Shown here: positions 55,540 through 64,000 of the stretch, one piece after another
Numbering within the stretch: position 1 is the first letter of the stretch
Layout: each line of letters begins with the position of its first letter
Assembly: GCF_040954645.1 (NCBI RefSeq)
Contig: NC_092804.1
Span: 148,561,108-148,625,107, forward strand
Source of the DNA: Diabrotica undecimpunctata
Lineage: Eukaryota > Arthropoda > Insecta > Coleoptera > Chrysomelidae
Direction of reading: 5' to 3'
Length of the DNA stretch: 64,000 bases
The notes under the pieces: model-generated
Told to the model about the DNA's origin: nothing
Seen by the model: the letters and a program-made list of their open reading frames with translations, nothing else
Database searches by the model: none
Translations under genes and position numbers: made by a program

Positions 55540-56999
55540 AAACAACGAGAATAGATGCCTTTAAACTAAGAACGAATGAAGAGCAATTCCGAGAGGTCTT
55601 AGCGGATAAGTTTGAATCTGATCCTTCACAGGTCGCAAGGAAAACAAGGACTAAAGAAGACAAAATACGCAATGAAACTAAACAGCTAATGACGGAAAGA
55701 AGACAACTACTAGCGCAAAACAAACACTATACTCAAGAATACAGAGAACTTAATAAAACAATTAGAAAGGAACTAAAACGCGACATGCAAAAATGGAACG
55801 AGAACTTAATAGAACGAGTCATTGAAAACAACAGAGGCTTAAAATGTCTAAGACCCGCACTGGGAGTTCAAAAAATCATCAAACGGCAACAATAAGGAAG
55901 AGAAGGACAAATATAAAATAACAAATATTATCGAAGACTTCTACACATCCTTGTACAGCTCGCAAGGCCAGCCTAATGAAACAACAACGGAGAACGTCAA
56001 CAGAAAACTAAAAAACGTGGGATAAGAAGTACTACCAAATATAAAGGGATTCGAAATAGAAAAAACTTTAAAAGTGCTAAAAAATAATAAAGCTTCAGGG
56101 CACGACGGTATAATTGCCGAGCTCTTGAAAACAAGCAAGACATTAATAATCCCTGTACTAACAGAGCTATTTAATAGATGTCTCCATAATAGCAAGATCC
56201 CTAAAGACTGGAACGAGAGTCTAGTAATACTCTTACACAAAAAATGAGACAAATGTGATCTACAGAATTATAGACCTATATCGTTGCTCAGTCAAGTATA
56301 CAAACTATTTATAAGAATTATTAACAACCGGTTAACCTACAAAATGGAAATTACCAACCGGTTGAACAGGCTGGCTTCCGCAAAGTATATAGTACATCAG
56401 ACCATCTGCTGATAATGAGAACATTGATAGAGAAGGCAAATGAATACCAACTACCCTTATTTCTTGCCTTCGTCGACTATGAAAAGGCGTTTGATAGTAT
56501 CGAGATGTGGGCTATAGAACAAGCTATTAATAATTGTAGAATAGATTCGAGATATAGGCAACTTATACAGAATATATATAAATGAAAATGCAACTATGAT
56601 AGTATAACTAGACGAAAATACAAATCTCAACCCCGTTAAGAGAGGAGTGAGAAAAATAGACGTAATATCGCTAAAGCTTTTTAACCTAGCCCTAGAAGAC
56701 GTCTTCAAAACTACAAATTGGTCAACCTATTGCTTAACGATAATGGCATACGCTGACGACATAGTGATTATAGCGAGCATATTCGAGAAACTGCAAATAT
56801 TGATGGGGGAACTAGCAGCCAGCTCCCAATACGTCAGCCTAAAAATGAATATGAAAAAAACAAAAATAATGACAAACACAGATGATCCCAGACATATAAT
56901 TATAAATGGCAGTGAGATAGAACAAATCCAGGAATATATCTACCTAGGCCAAATCCTAAGACTTGACAAAGAGAACCAAAGTGCGGAAATTACTAGAAG
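55540..56999 (+). pseudogene. Reverse transcriptase of family B LINE
   Basis: In shifting frames: [112 protein letters not shown] (catalytic Asp), IMAYADDIVIIASIFEKLQI (YADD near 56747) and KMNMKKTKIMTNTDDP, IEQIQEYIYLGQILRLDKEN. The RQG motif before YADD is degraded. It ends at the first nested insert. Confidence 0.75.
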
Positions 57000-57009
57000 A
57001 GCAAGACTA

Positions 57010-57624
57010 TTTGAACAAGAAGAGCAAGAACAAATTCAAGTATTTAGGAACCATAATATCGAACCAGGGAACAACAGAAGAAGATATAAACAACAGACTG
57101 AGACAAACAAGAAACTGTATAAGACAACTAAACTCAGTGTTGTGGGATAAGAACATTACGATAAAGACAAAAAAGAGAATATATAACACCCTGACAAGAA
57201 GTATCCTGACATATGGGTCCGAAAACTGGACAATAAACAAGAGAAATAGAGGTAGAATAAGAGCAGTAGAAATGGAGTTCCTGAGGAGAAGCTGTAGACT
57301 TACAAAAAGAGACAGAATTGAAAACGCAGAGATTAAGCGGAGAATGGGAGTGCAATCAGACATAATCGACTATATAGAGGAGAAGAGACTATCCTGGTAC
57401 GGCCACGTCAGAAGAGCGGACAGAGGACGCTGGATAAACAAAATCACAGAATGGAGCCCGATTGGAAGAAGAAAGAGAGGAAGACCCCGAAGGTCATTCA
57501 GAGATGAAATCGACGAGGCTATGGAGAAAAGAACCCTGCGAGATGGAGACTGGAATGACAGGGAAAATTGGAGAAAACGGTTGAGTGAAGGAAGACAGTG
57601 AAAACTGTGGAAATCCTTAGTAGT
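57010..57624 (+). mobile_element. Nested LINE tail 1, 10-bp duplication
   Basis: AGCAAGACTA flanks at 57000-57009 and 57625-57634. The insert encodes an open stretch to 57601: LNKKSKNKFKYLGTIISNQG, RIYNTLTRSILTYGSENWTI, LRRSCRLTKRDRIENAEIKR, LSWYGHVRRADRGRWINKIT and RKRGRPRRSFRDEIDEAM, the RT thumb and C-terminus of a different RTE-like LINE, ending at TGA 57599-57601. It is 5'-truncated at the TSD. Confidence 0.85.
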
Positions 57625-57705
57625 AGCAAGACTAGCATGGGCAGGATTTGGAAAACTTAGTTGGATACTTAAGAACCCCAAAATACCCCAATACTTGAGG
57701 AGCAA

Positions 57706-57779
57706 TACAATAAATAAAGTAAAGATAGCCGTGATGATCGCCAACATCCAGAACGGATAGGCACTTTAAGAAGAAGAAG
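57706..57779 (+). mobile_element. Nested LINE tail 2, 74 bp, 13-bp duplication
   Basis: ACTTGAGGAGCAA flanks at 57693-57705 and 57780-57792. The insert reads INKVKIAVMIANIQNG and ends in aagaagaagaag, a minimal 3' tail of the LINE type at 30882-33023. Confidence 0.85.
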
Positions 57780-57792
57780 ACTTGAGGAGCAA

Positions 57793-58228
57793 AGTTTTCA
57801 ACCAATGCATAATTCCTATCATGACATATGGATGTCAAACCTGGACCCTAACCAAGGCAAACATGAATAAACTGGCCACAATAGAAAGAACAATGAAAAG
57901 AGCAATGTTAGGTATACAACTGTCAGATAAAAAGAGGAATGACTGGGTAAGATCCAAAACAAAAGTCGAGGACATAAAAACAAAAAATGCCAAATTTAAA
58001 TGGAGCTTTGCGGGTCACACTGCTAGACAAAAATACCAACGTTGGAATATTACAATACAACATCGGAGATCTTACGAAAGTAAACGACCAAGAGGAAGAC
58101 CACAGATGAGATGGGTTGATAATATTAAAAGAATAGCCGGAAAAAATTGGAAATATGTTGCTCAGGATAGGGACGGATGGAAGGAGTTGGGAGAGGCCTA
58201 TGTCCAAACATTGACGACAGAAGGCTAA
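57793..58228 (+). pseudogene. C-terminal end of family B LINE
   Basis: An open stretch from about 57782: KVFNQCIIPIMTYGCQTWTL, MNKLATIERTMKRAMLGIQL, DKKRNDWVRSKTKVEDIKTK, KFKWSFAGHTARQKYQRWNI, SKRPRGRPQMRWVDNIKRIA and DGWKELGEAYVQTLTTEG before TAA. It continues the sequence AWAGFGKLSWILKNPKIPQYL at 57637-57700 once the nested tails are ignored. Confidence 0.8.
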
Positions 58229-58243
58229 GAAGAAGAAGAAGAT

Positions 58244-59590
58244 ATTTTTTCTTAAACAGTGTTTTTGGTAATGTACATCCTTTTTGTGTAATTCGCAAAA
58301 AACCGTTTAAAAAAATGTTTTTTTCTGTTAAAAAAATTGACTTTTTTTCACTTGTGAATAAGTTGAAAAGTATTGACTTCCAGAAATAATGTTTGGGACA
58401 AAAGTTGCTTAAAATTGGTAAATATATTCATTTCCGGTAATACTTTTAATAAAAAAAGCATCCTACGGCCCAAGTAGAAAGTAACTCTATTGATTGAAGG
58501 ATAATTACTAATACAAGATTGAATAATCATTGTAGGTGAGATAGATAAAAGTCAGGTAGTAAAAATAAAATAACTCTTTAAACAAAATTTTTACCAGGAA
58601 ATCGAAATAGCAATAAATCCAATTCTAGTATAAATTGTGTTTAATTTGCATTACACATTGATTACAAACGTAAAATGACACAAAGAAATCGCTTCAAAAC
58701 ACTGGAAAATATAGTTATTTTAATGTTTGCTGTTTATATTAATTTCAATGTTTAAAAGTCTAAAAATCAATTTTGTTAAAACGAAAACGTTTAGAAATCG
58801 AATTTTTCTCAAGTAATTAAGTTTTAAAAGAAAAAGAAAAAAACTTGAGGATATAAAGAGATTGGAGTATAGAGATGATTTTCATTAGGAAGCAACGTCT
58901 TACGTAATCATATTCCCAATGATATTAATCAACGAATTTTTTTAAGCTGGGGAAAAGAAGGATCTTGTTACGCCATCTCCTTTGGGATTAATTCATAAAA
59001 TGAAATCCCCAATCTGACAACTACTTTTCCATTTTAGCTTATTTAAAAAGTAAATTCATTTTATTTTATGCGATAAACATTTCTTTGAAGTGTTTTTTTA
59101 TAAGTAATTACTATTTTAATGAGAATAAGCCACAATTGAAGGTTAAAATAATTTTATTAACGTTTTAATTTCCACTTTTCACATTCCGTTCTCAAAATAC
59201 AAACATTAATAAAATATATTTACTGATACTTAATTAGTTAATGTTTAATAAAATATCCAAAAACCTTAGTAGTAAAAAGTAAAGTCACGTTTAATATACA
59301 AATATTATTAAATGTAAAAGAAAATATTCACTTAACCAGGTGTACTTGTTCTATTTAAGAAAACTCGAAATTAATTTTCGATATGCTAATAATTTAAGAC
59401 AATGGTAGACTATTAAAAATCTTTTAAACATAGATATATTTTTATGATATCTAATCTCTACAAATCTACAGGTTGTTAATATTGCTACGAAATTAACAAA
59501 AAAACGTAATTATCTTTTAAATTATCCCGTAATAATCTGCCAAATCTTATATTGAAAAAACGAGAACATCCATAGGAGTCCAAAAATGTA
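58244..59590. other. AT-rich non-coding stretch
   Basis: No gene or paired repeats recognised. Confidence 0.3.
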
Positions 59591-59954
59591 AAAATATATA
59601 GAATGTTCCATTAAAAAAAAGAAAAGAGTTTGTTTCACCCCATCAATATGAGTGCCCTTGTATATTCGACAATATTGTTCGAATGTGGCCCGATCTGTGC
59701 TACTACTTTTACATAAATAATTTTTTTCGTATCTCTTACGAAAAATTAGTACTTAATTGGACTTTCTCGCACTAATGCCGCACCATTGCTCCTGTAGTAA
59801 TCCTTTCCCAAGTTAACATGCTCCTTTTCTAACTTGGCTGCACCGTACTCAAGACGACCAATAGTCAGAAATACGTATATACGGTTGCCTTTCATCGATA
59901 TACCTTTTTTGGTTTTCTGTGTTATATTATTATTATTATTATTATTATATATGT

Positions 59955-60000
<46 letters not shown>

Positions 60001-60150
60001 AAACGGTAAAAGATCCAATAAAATATAGAGTGTTTCATAAGAAAAAATATACTTCTGAAACGCCGCGCTTTATTGTGACACCCTGTATATTTCAGAATAA
60101 TTTCGCTGTAATCTTCCGTCTCGTTAGTGGTGACTCACCCTGTATATATA
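59591..60150. mobile_element. Possible mariner-type MITE ends
   Basis: The phrase caccctgtatat occurs at about 60079 and 60138, and tatagaatgttccatta at about 59598 resembles its inverted partner (ACAGGGTG-TTCC type). Such words are common at ends of insect mariner-related MITEs. Boundaries are not resolved. Confidence 0.35.
59956..59998. repeat. (TA)n microsatellite with preceding (ATT)n
   Basis: An (ATT)n run at 59927-59948 is followed by TA repeats. Confidence 0.9.
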
Positions 60151-60156
60151 TTTATG

Positions 60157-60159
<3 letters not shown>

Positions 60160-60216
<57 letters not shown>
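60160..60216. repeat. (TA)n microsatellite
   Basis: About 57 bp of TA, lying 50 bp left of the large inverted repeat. Confidence 0.9.
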
Positions 60217-60218
<2 letters not shown>

Positions 60219-60266
60219 AATAAGAAAAAAGAAGTACTTGTGACTCGTTTGGAACAAATATATAAC

Positions 60267-61197
60267 TGTTTTGGATGGGTTGGAGTCAATAATAGGGCTA
60301 TTGGTTAACTATTTTTTTATTCTCGAGCTTTCAATTGTGTTTACAATTATTATCAAGAGCTAAAAAAGACAAAATACTTACAAGGTTGAACTAAAAAGAA
60401 AAAACAATTTTTGTTAACTTACCAAATAAAAATTAGTTTGGTAAGTAAAAATCACTGCTTACATGTTCAAAATATTTAATACAAAAATGTTTTTATCTAA
60501 TAAATGTTTCTCTGAAAAATTTTTATAATTTTGAAAACATTTTTTTTAATATAAGAATAATTGAATTTATAAATAAGTTCAAATAGCAACCAATTACAAA
60601 TAGCCTCAATGTCATAAATGCCAACATAAAATTTTTATTTTTGACAATTATATTGCCAAAAGTAAAACTTCGTTTAAACATTCTTTTTTGTTTAGTAACA
60701 AAAAGAAGAAGATTTATTCACCCTTGACAGATGTCTGAAAGAATGTGATAGATATATGGAGAATTAAATATGACATTTTACAAGTTTTATATATAAATCA
60801 TAAAGAAAGAATATAATTATAAATTTTGCTTAAATTTTGAATTTCAGATCTTTTGTTTAAACTCTTATCATTTTTGCTAATACAAACCATTTCCAAAAAA
60901 GTCCTTTTAAATTTATTACTTTCACTACATAAAATTTTAATGTTATCAAAATCCATAATATGGTCTTTATCGATTACATGTTCTGCCAAAGCACAAGATG
61001 GTTTTTTAATTCTGCAATCACTTTTGTGAGAAATAATGCGATTTGAAAGATTTCTTCCGGTCTCACCAACATATTCAGCCTCACACTGAGTACAACTAAT
61101 GCTGTATACTAAATTCGTTTTTTCAAATTTGTCTATAGGATATTTAGTTTTAGAATATAAAGATGAAATAGTTTTGATGTTCTTTGTTGCTATTTTT
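60267..61197 (-). repeat. Left arm of a 931-bp inverted repeat (PLE 3' half)
   Basis: Reverse complement of 61476-62406 with equal length and only one mismatch noticed by eye. It encodes on the reverse strand the same GIY-YIG end as the right arm (60798-60989 duplicates 61684-61875) plus the 3' UTR with a ribozyme-like core at 60322-60357. Confidence 0.85.
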
Positions 61198-61201
61198 GAA
61201 T

Positions 61202-61875
61202 ATGAACCTTATAACAGGATTAAAAGAACGTGTTTTAAAACTTTCTCATCCAGATTATCTACAGGAAGATCTTCAGTTATTAAAAAATATTCTAATTGAA
61301 AACTCTTATCCTCCAGATATGCTACATAGGATGCTTTTTTCTAATATTGGTAATATAAATAATTTAACACCATTTTTTGCTCAATCTCAAAACATTGCAT
61401 CTATTATCATTCACTACCTTTTATACCATCATTAACACCTAAATTAATACAAACACTAAAGGTTATTGACAATAGAAAAATAGCAACAAAGAACATCAAA
61501 ACTATTTCATCTTTATATTCTAAAACTAAATATCCTATAGACAAATTTGAAAAAACGAATTTAGTATACAGCATTAGTTGTACTCAGTGTGAGGCTGAAT
61601 ATGTTGGTGAGACCGGAAGAAATCTTTCAAATCGCATTATTTCTCACAAAAGTGATTGCAGAATTAAAAAACCATCTTGTGCTTTGGCAGAACATGTAAT
61701 CGATAAAGACCATATTATGGATTTTGATAACATTAAAATTTTATGTAGTGAAAGTAATAAATTTAAAAGGACTTTTTTGGAAATGGTTTGTATTAGCAAA
61801 AATGATAAGAGTTTAAACAAAAGATCTGAAATTCAAAATTTAAGCAAAATTTATAATTATATTCTTTCTTTATGA
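61202..61875 (+). pseudogene. PLE4 connector and GIY-YIG endonuclease, 5'-truncated
   Basis: Spacer part: NLITGLKERVLKLSHPDYLQ, LQLLKNILIENSYPPDMLHR. After a frameshift near 61410: FIPSLTPKLIQTLKVIDNRK, ISSLYSKTKYPIDKFEKTNL, VYSISCTQCEAEYVGETGRN (GIY-YIG layout with CxxC), LSNRIISHKSD, then open MAEHVIDKDHIMDFDN to stop 61873-61875. The RT domain is missing. Same family group as PLE3, different subfamily. Confidence 0.75.
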
Positions 61876-62405
61876 TTTATATATAAAACTTGTAAAATGT
61901 CATATTTAATTCTCCATATATCTATCACATTCTTTCAGACATCTGTCAAGGGTGAATAAATCTTCTTCTTTTTGTTACTAAACAAAAAAGAATGTTTAAA
62001 CGAAGTTTTACTTTTGGCAATATAATTGTCAAAAATAAAAATTTTATGTTGGCATTTATGACATTGAGGCTATTTGTAATTGGTTGCTATTTGAACTTAT
62101 TTATAAATTCAATTATTCTTATATTAAAAAAAATGTTTTCAAAATTATAAAAATTTTTCAGAGAAACATTTATTAGATAAAAACATTTTTGTATTAAATA
62201 TTTTGAACATGTAAGCAGTGATTTTTACTTACCAAACTAATTTTTATTTGGTAAGTTAACAAAAATTGTTTTTTCTTTTTAGTTCAACCTTGTAAGTATT
62301 TTGTCTTTTTTAGCTCTTGATAATAATTGTAAACACAATTGAAAGCTCGAGAATAAAAAAATAGTTAAGCAATAGCCCTATTATTGACTCCAACCCATCC
62401 AAAAC

Positions 62406-62406
<1 letters not shown>
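61476..62406 (+). repeat. Right arm of the 931-bp inverted repeat
   Basis: Partner of 60267-61197. A 278-bp spacer (61198-61475) separates the arms and continues the PLE coding sequence upstream of the right arm only. Confidence 0.85.
62316..62351 (+). ncRNA. Hammerhead-like core at PLE4 3' end (both arms)
   Basis: CTTGATAA, the stem AATTGT/ACAATT with an AAAC loop, then GAAAGCTCGAG. The mirror copy is at 60322-60357 on the reverse strand. The final GAAAGCTCGA is identical to that at PLE3 (47448-47457). Confidence 0.4.

Positions 62407-62408
<2 letters not shown>

Positions 62409-62445
<37 letters not shown>
62409..62445. repeat. (TA)n microsatellite
   Basis: TA repeats directly adjoin the right arm of the inverted repeat. 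Confidence 0.9.
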
Positions 62446-62454
<9 letters not shown>

Positions 62455-62550
62455 CAATGCAGGTGGGATAAAAATCTCACTGTAAATGAGGATATCGGTC
62501 AAGGAGAAATAAAAAATTAAAAAACTATTTCAATCTTTTAATAGAAAACG

Positions 62551-62579
62551 TTTCGTGCAGTATTTCTGCACTTCTTCAG
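62551..62579 (-). ncRNA. Best hammerhead-like core in the window
   Basis: On the reverse strand: CTGAAGA, stem GTGCAG-aaata-CTGCAC, GAAAC. Both invariant boxes match the hammerhead consensus exactly and stem II has six base pairs. A downstream tttt...aaaa pair could be stem III, but stem I and the NUH cleavage triplet are not clear. It probably marks another truncated PLE end lying to its left. Confidence 0.55.
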
Positions 62580-62599
62580 TTGTAATGATTGTAAAGTCA

Positions 62600-63595
62600 T
62601 ATAAAGATGTCAAACAATGTCAAATGCGTAGGTTTACTTGTTAGAACCTACATTTAATAATTACAATGTAAAAAACATATTAAGAGTTTTTTCTAAATTT
62701 ATACAAACATTAAAAAGTCACAAAAATATCACAGTACGTTAACAAGAAAACGATATAATATAATATAATATTTCTATTTTATCGCTGATGTAAAATATAA
62801 CGAAACGTGAAGCCAGGAGAAAAAGTAACTTGTTTTCATTAGAGCTTAAGTACACAATTTAAAAAAATTTTATAAGAAAGGCATGGAAAGTTAACTTTAT
62901 TATTGTAGACACCAAAGAATTTAAAAAAAGCAACTTTTGACAGATAGGGCTTAACTATTGCGAAAATAAAAACAAAAATTAATATGGCTCCCTATATATG
63001 GAAATCAGACTTTGTATGAAAAATCAACTGGATAAAAAAGTTACTCGTTAAAGCAGGATAAAATAGAAAAGTCAAATTTTTATAAATATGGATTAAAAAG
63101 GAAGGTTGAAAATGTATAGGTACAGATGATCAATGACCACAAAAATTGTGTTGGGGAACCATGAGGTTCCCTTTAAAACAGATTTTACATCGGATGTGAT
63201 CTGTGAAGATGACTGAAGTTCTCGTTGAAAAAATCATTTTTTTCATAACACAAAGTACGTCACCTGATTTAAAAAGTTTTGAAATATTGATATCAAATAT
63301 TAATAGCTTGGTATTAAATTATTACCAACATTAATGCATTATAAGCTATGCGAGCTTACGTTTTGTGTACCTCAAAACAAATTACAAATAACATCAAATA
63401 GATGTATTGATATGAAATATAAATAAATAACAAAAACTTTGTTAAATATAAAAAAAAGAAACTTTTTTAAATTTAGATTTTTCCCTTTTAAATTGTTTGC
63501 AGTAATACAACCTAAATGATTTCAAATTTGGTTTATTTTAAGCCACGCCACGTCTAACGCTTTTTTAGTATATTAAAATTACTTACAGTCAGTAT
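62600..63595. other. AT-rich non-coding stretch
   Basis: No gene or repeat recognised. Confidence 0.3.
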
Positions 63596-63603
63596 TGTTT
63601 CAG

Positions 63604-63964
63604 GATTCTGAGCTATGCATAGCCCTCGCATTTGCTCTTCAATATTCTCGGCTATGCACATTCTGCTGGATGCTGTTGATGACACATAATATGCACAATC
63701 AATTTAGGACTGGTCTGCATTTGGTACCCGTAACGGATAATCATATAACGAAAAACTTTCTTAGGTATGTATTTTCTATTTATTTTATTGGTTTTCTTAT
63801 TGTTTTTTTAAATATACATAAATTAAATGTTTGCTTATATTTTTTAATTTAGAGAAGATTACATTTGGGAAAAGTGTCGGTTAAATAGCAGTTGTAGAAT
63901 TTACTTGATACATAAAATCAAATATGTGATTTGCAACAAAAAAATAGTTTCATTTAGTACATAG
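63604..63964 (+). other. Candidate pair of exons, unrecognised protein
   Basis: A 161-bp open block (63604-63764) follows tattgtttcag and ends at ttag|gtatgt; an 88-bp AT-rich candidate intron ends in tttttaatttag (63852); and the reading frame stays open across the join (FLR + EDYIWEKCRLNSSC) to TAG at 63962-63964. Splice-like words and frame continuity suggest a gene fragment, but no protein family is recognised and chance is plausible in AT-rich DNA. Confidence 0.3.
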
Positions 63965-64000
63965 TGTTCTAAAGTGGCAGATACTAAGGGAAGTTTTAGT

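Larger units (their letters stand above)
54480..58240 (+). mobile_element. RTE-like LINE (family B) with two nested LINE inserts
   Basis: Runs from a GC-rich 5' leader (54480-54890) through endonuclease (54880-55400), linker (55500-55870), RT (55915-56940), thumb (57635-57705 and 57793-58228) to a (GAA)n tail (58229-58243). Two younger LINE pieces interrupt the thumb at 57010-57624 and 57706-57779. Many stops and frameshifts make it inactive. Confidence 0.8.

Noticed and set aside
57007..57747. Reverse-strand frames of 118 and 125 codons
   Set aside because: Antisense shadows of the LINE C-terminal coding sequence.
59919..60308. 129-codon frame through TA repeats
   Set aside because: Mostly microsatellite translation with no conserved part.

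Overview
The window looks like a repeat-dense, AT-rich stretch of an insect nuclear genome, possibly a beetle. The basis is a tRNA-Asp-like sequence of insect type, low GC, many (TA)n tracts, and a mix of RTE-like, CR1/Jockey-like, Penelope-like, pogo, Tc1, hAT, PIF/Harbinger, piggyBac, Helentron-like and SINE remnants. Species cannot be fixed from the sequence alone. I find no confident intact host gene. Nearly all coding sequence is transposon-derived and most is broken.

Layout. 0-9 kb: a degenerate tandem repeat, a pogo-type fragment, a Tc1/mariner-type MITE, a reverse-strand CR1/Jockey-group LINE split by a short SINE-like insert, and a forward RTE fragment. 9-13 kb: an almost complete Penelope-like element (PLE1; RT plus GIY-YIG endonuclease) enclosed by about 190-bp inverted terminal arms. 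13-22 kb: LINE relics, a PIF/Harbinger MITE, a large (TA)n tract, and a decayed gene of a multi-copy arthropod family interrupted by a probable 1.6-kb solo LTR. 22-28 kb: two reverse-strand pogo/Tigger transposase pseudogenes, one split by a Helentron-like element that carries a tRNA-Asp sequence. 30-34 kb: a LINE with an almost open RT inserted in an older LINE, more LINE relics and a tRNA-derived SINE. 35-41 kb: a Tc1-like transposase, hairpins, a three-unit tandem repeat with ribozyme-like cores, and RTE relics. 42-47.6 kb: head-to-head PLE copies, one split by a hAT element that itself holds a Harbinger element, a SINE head and a LINE tail. 48-54 kb: two piggyBac relics, a second Helentron-like copy and LINE tails. 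54.5-58.2 kb: a long RTE-like LINE with two younger LINE tails inside it. 60-62.5 kb: a near-perfect 931-bp inverted repeat made from a PLE 3' half.

The elements do not form a pathway. What links them is order of insertion: many carry readable target-site duplications (GTGT, TTA, AATGAATT, ATTTGAGG, AATCTTAG, CTTTATTAT and 10-17-bp LINE/SINE examples), so the window records nested events. The strongest shared signal is a set of hammerhead-ribozyme-like cores at PLE ends, together with recurrent head-to-head or inverted PLE architecture. All family names come from recognising motifs by eye; no database search was run.
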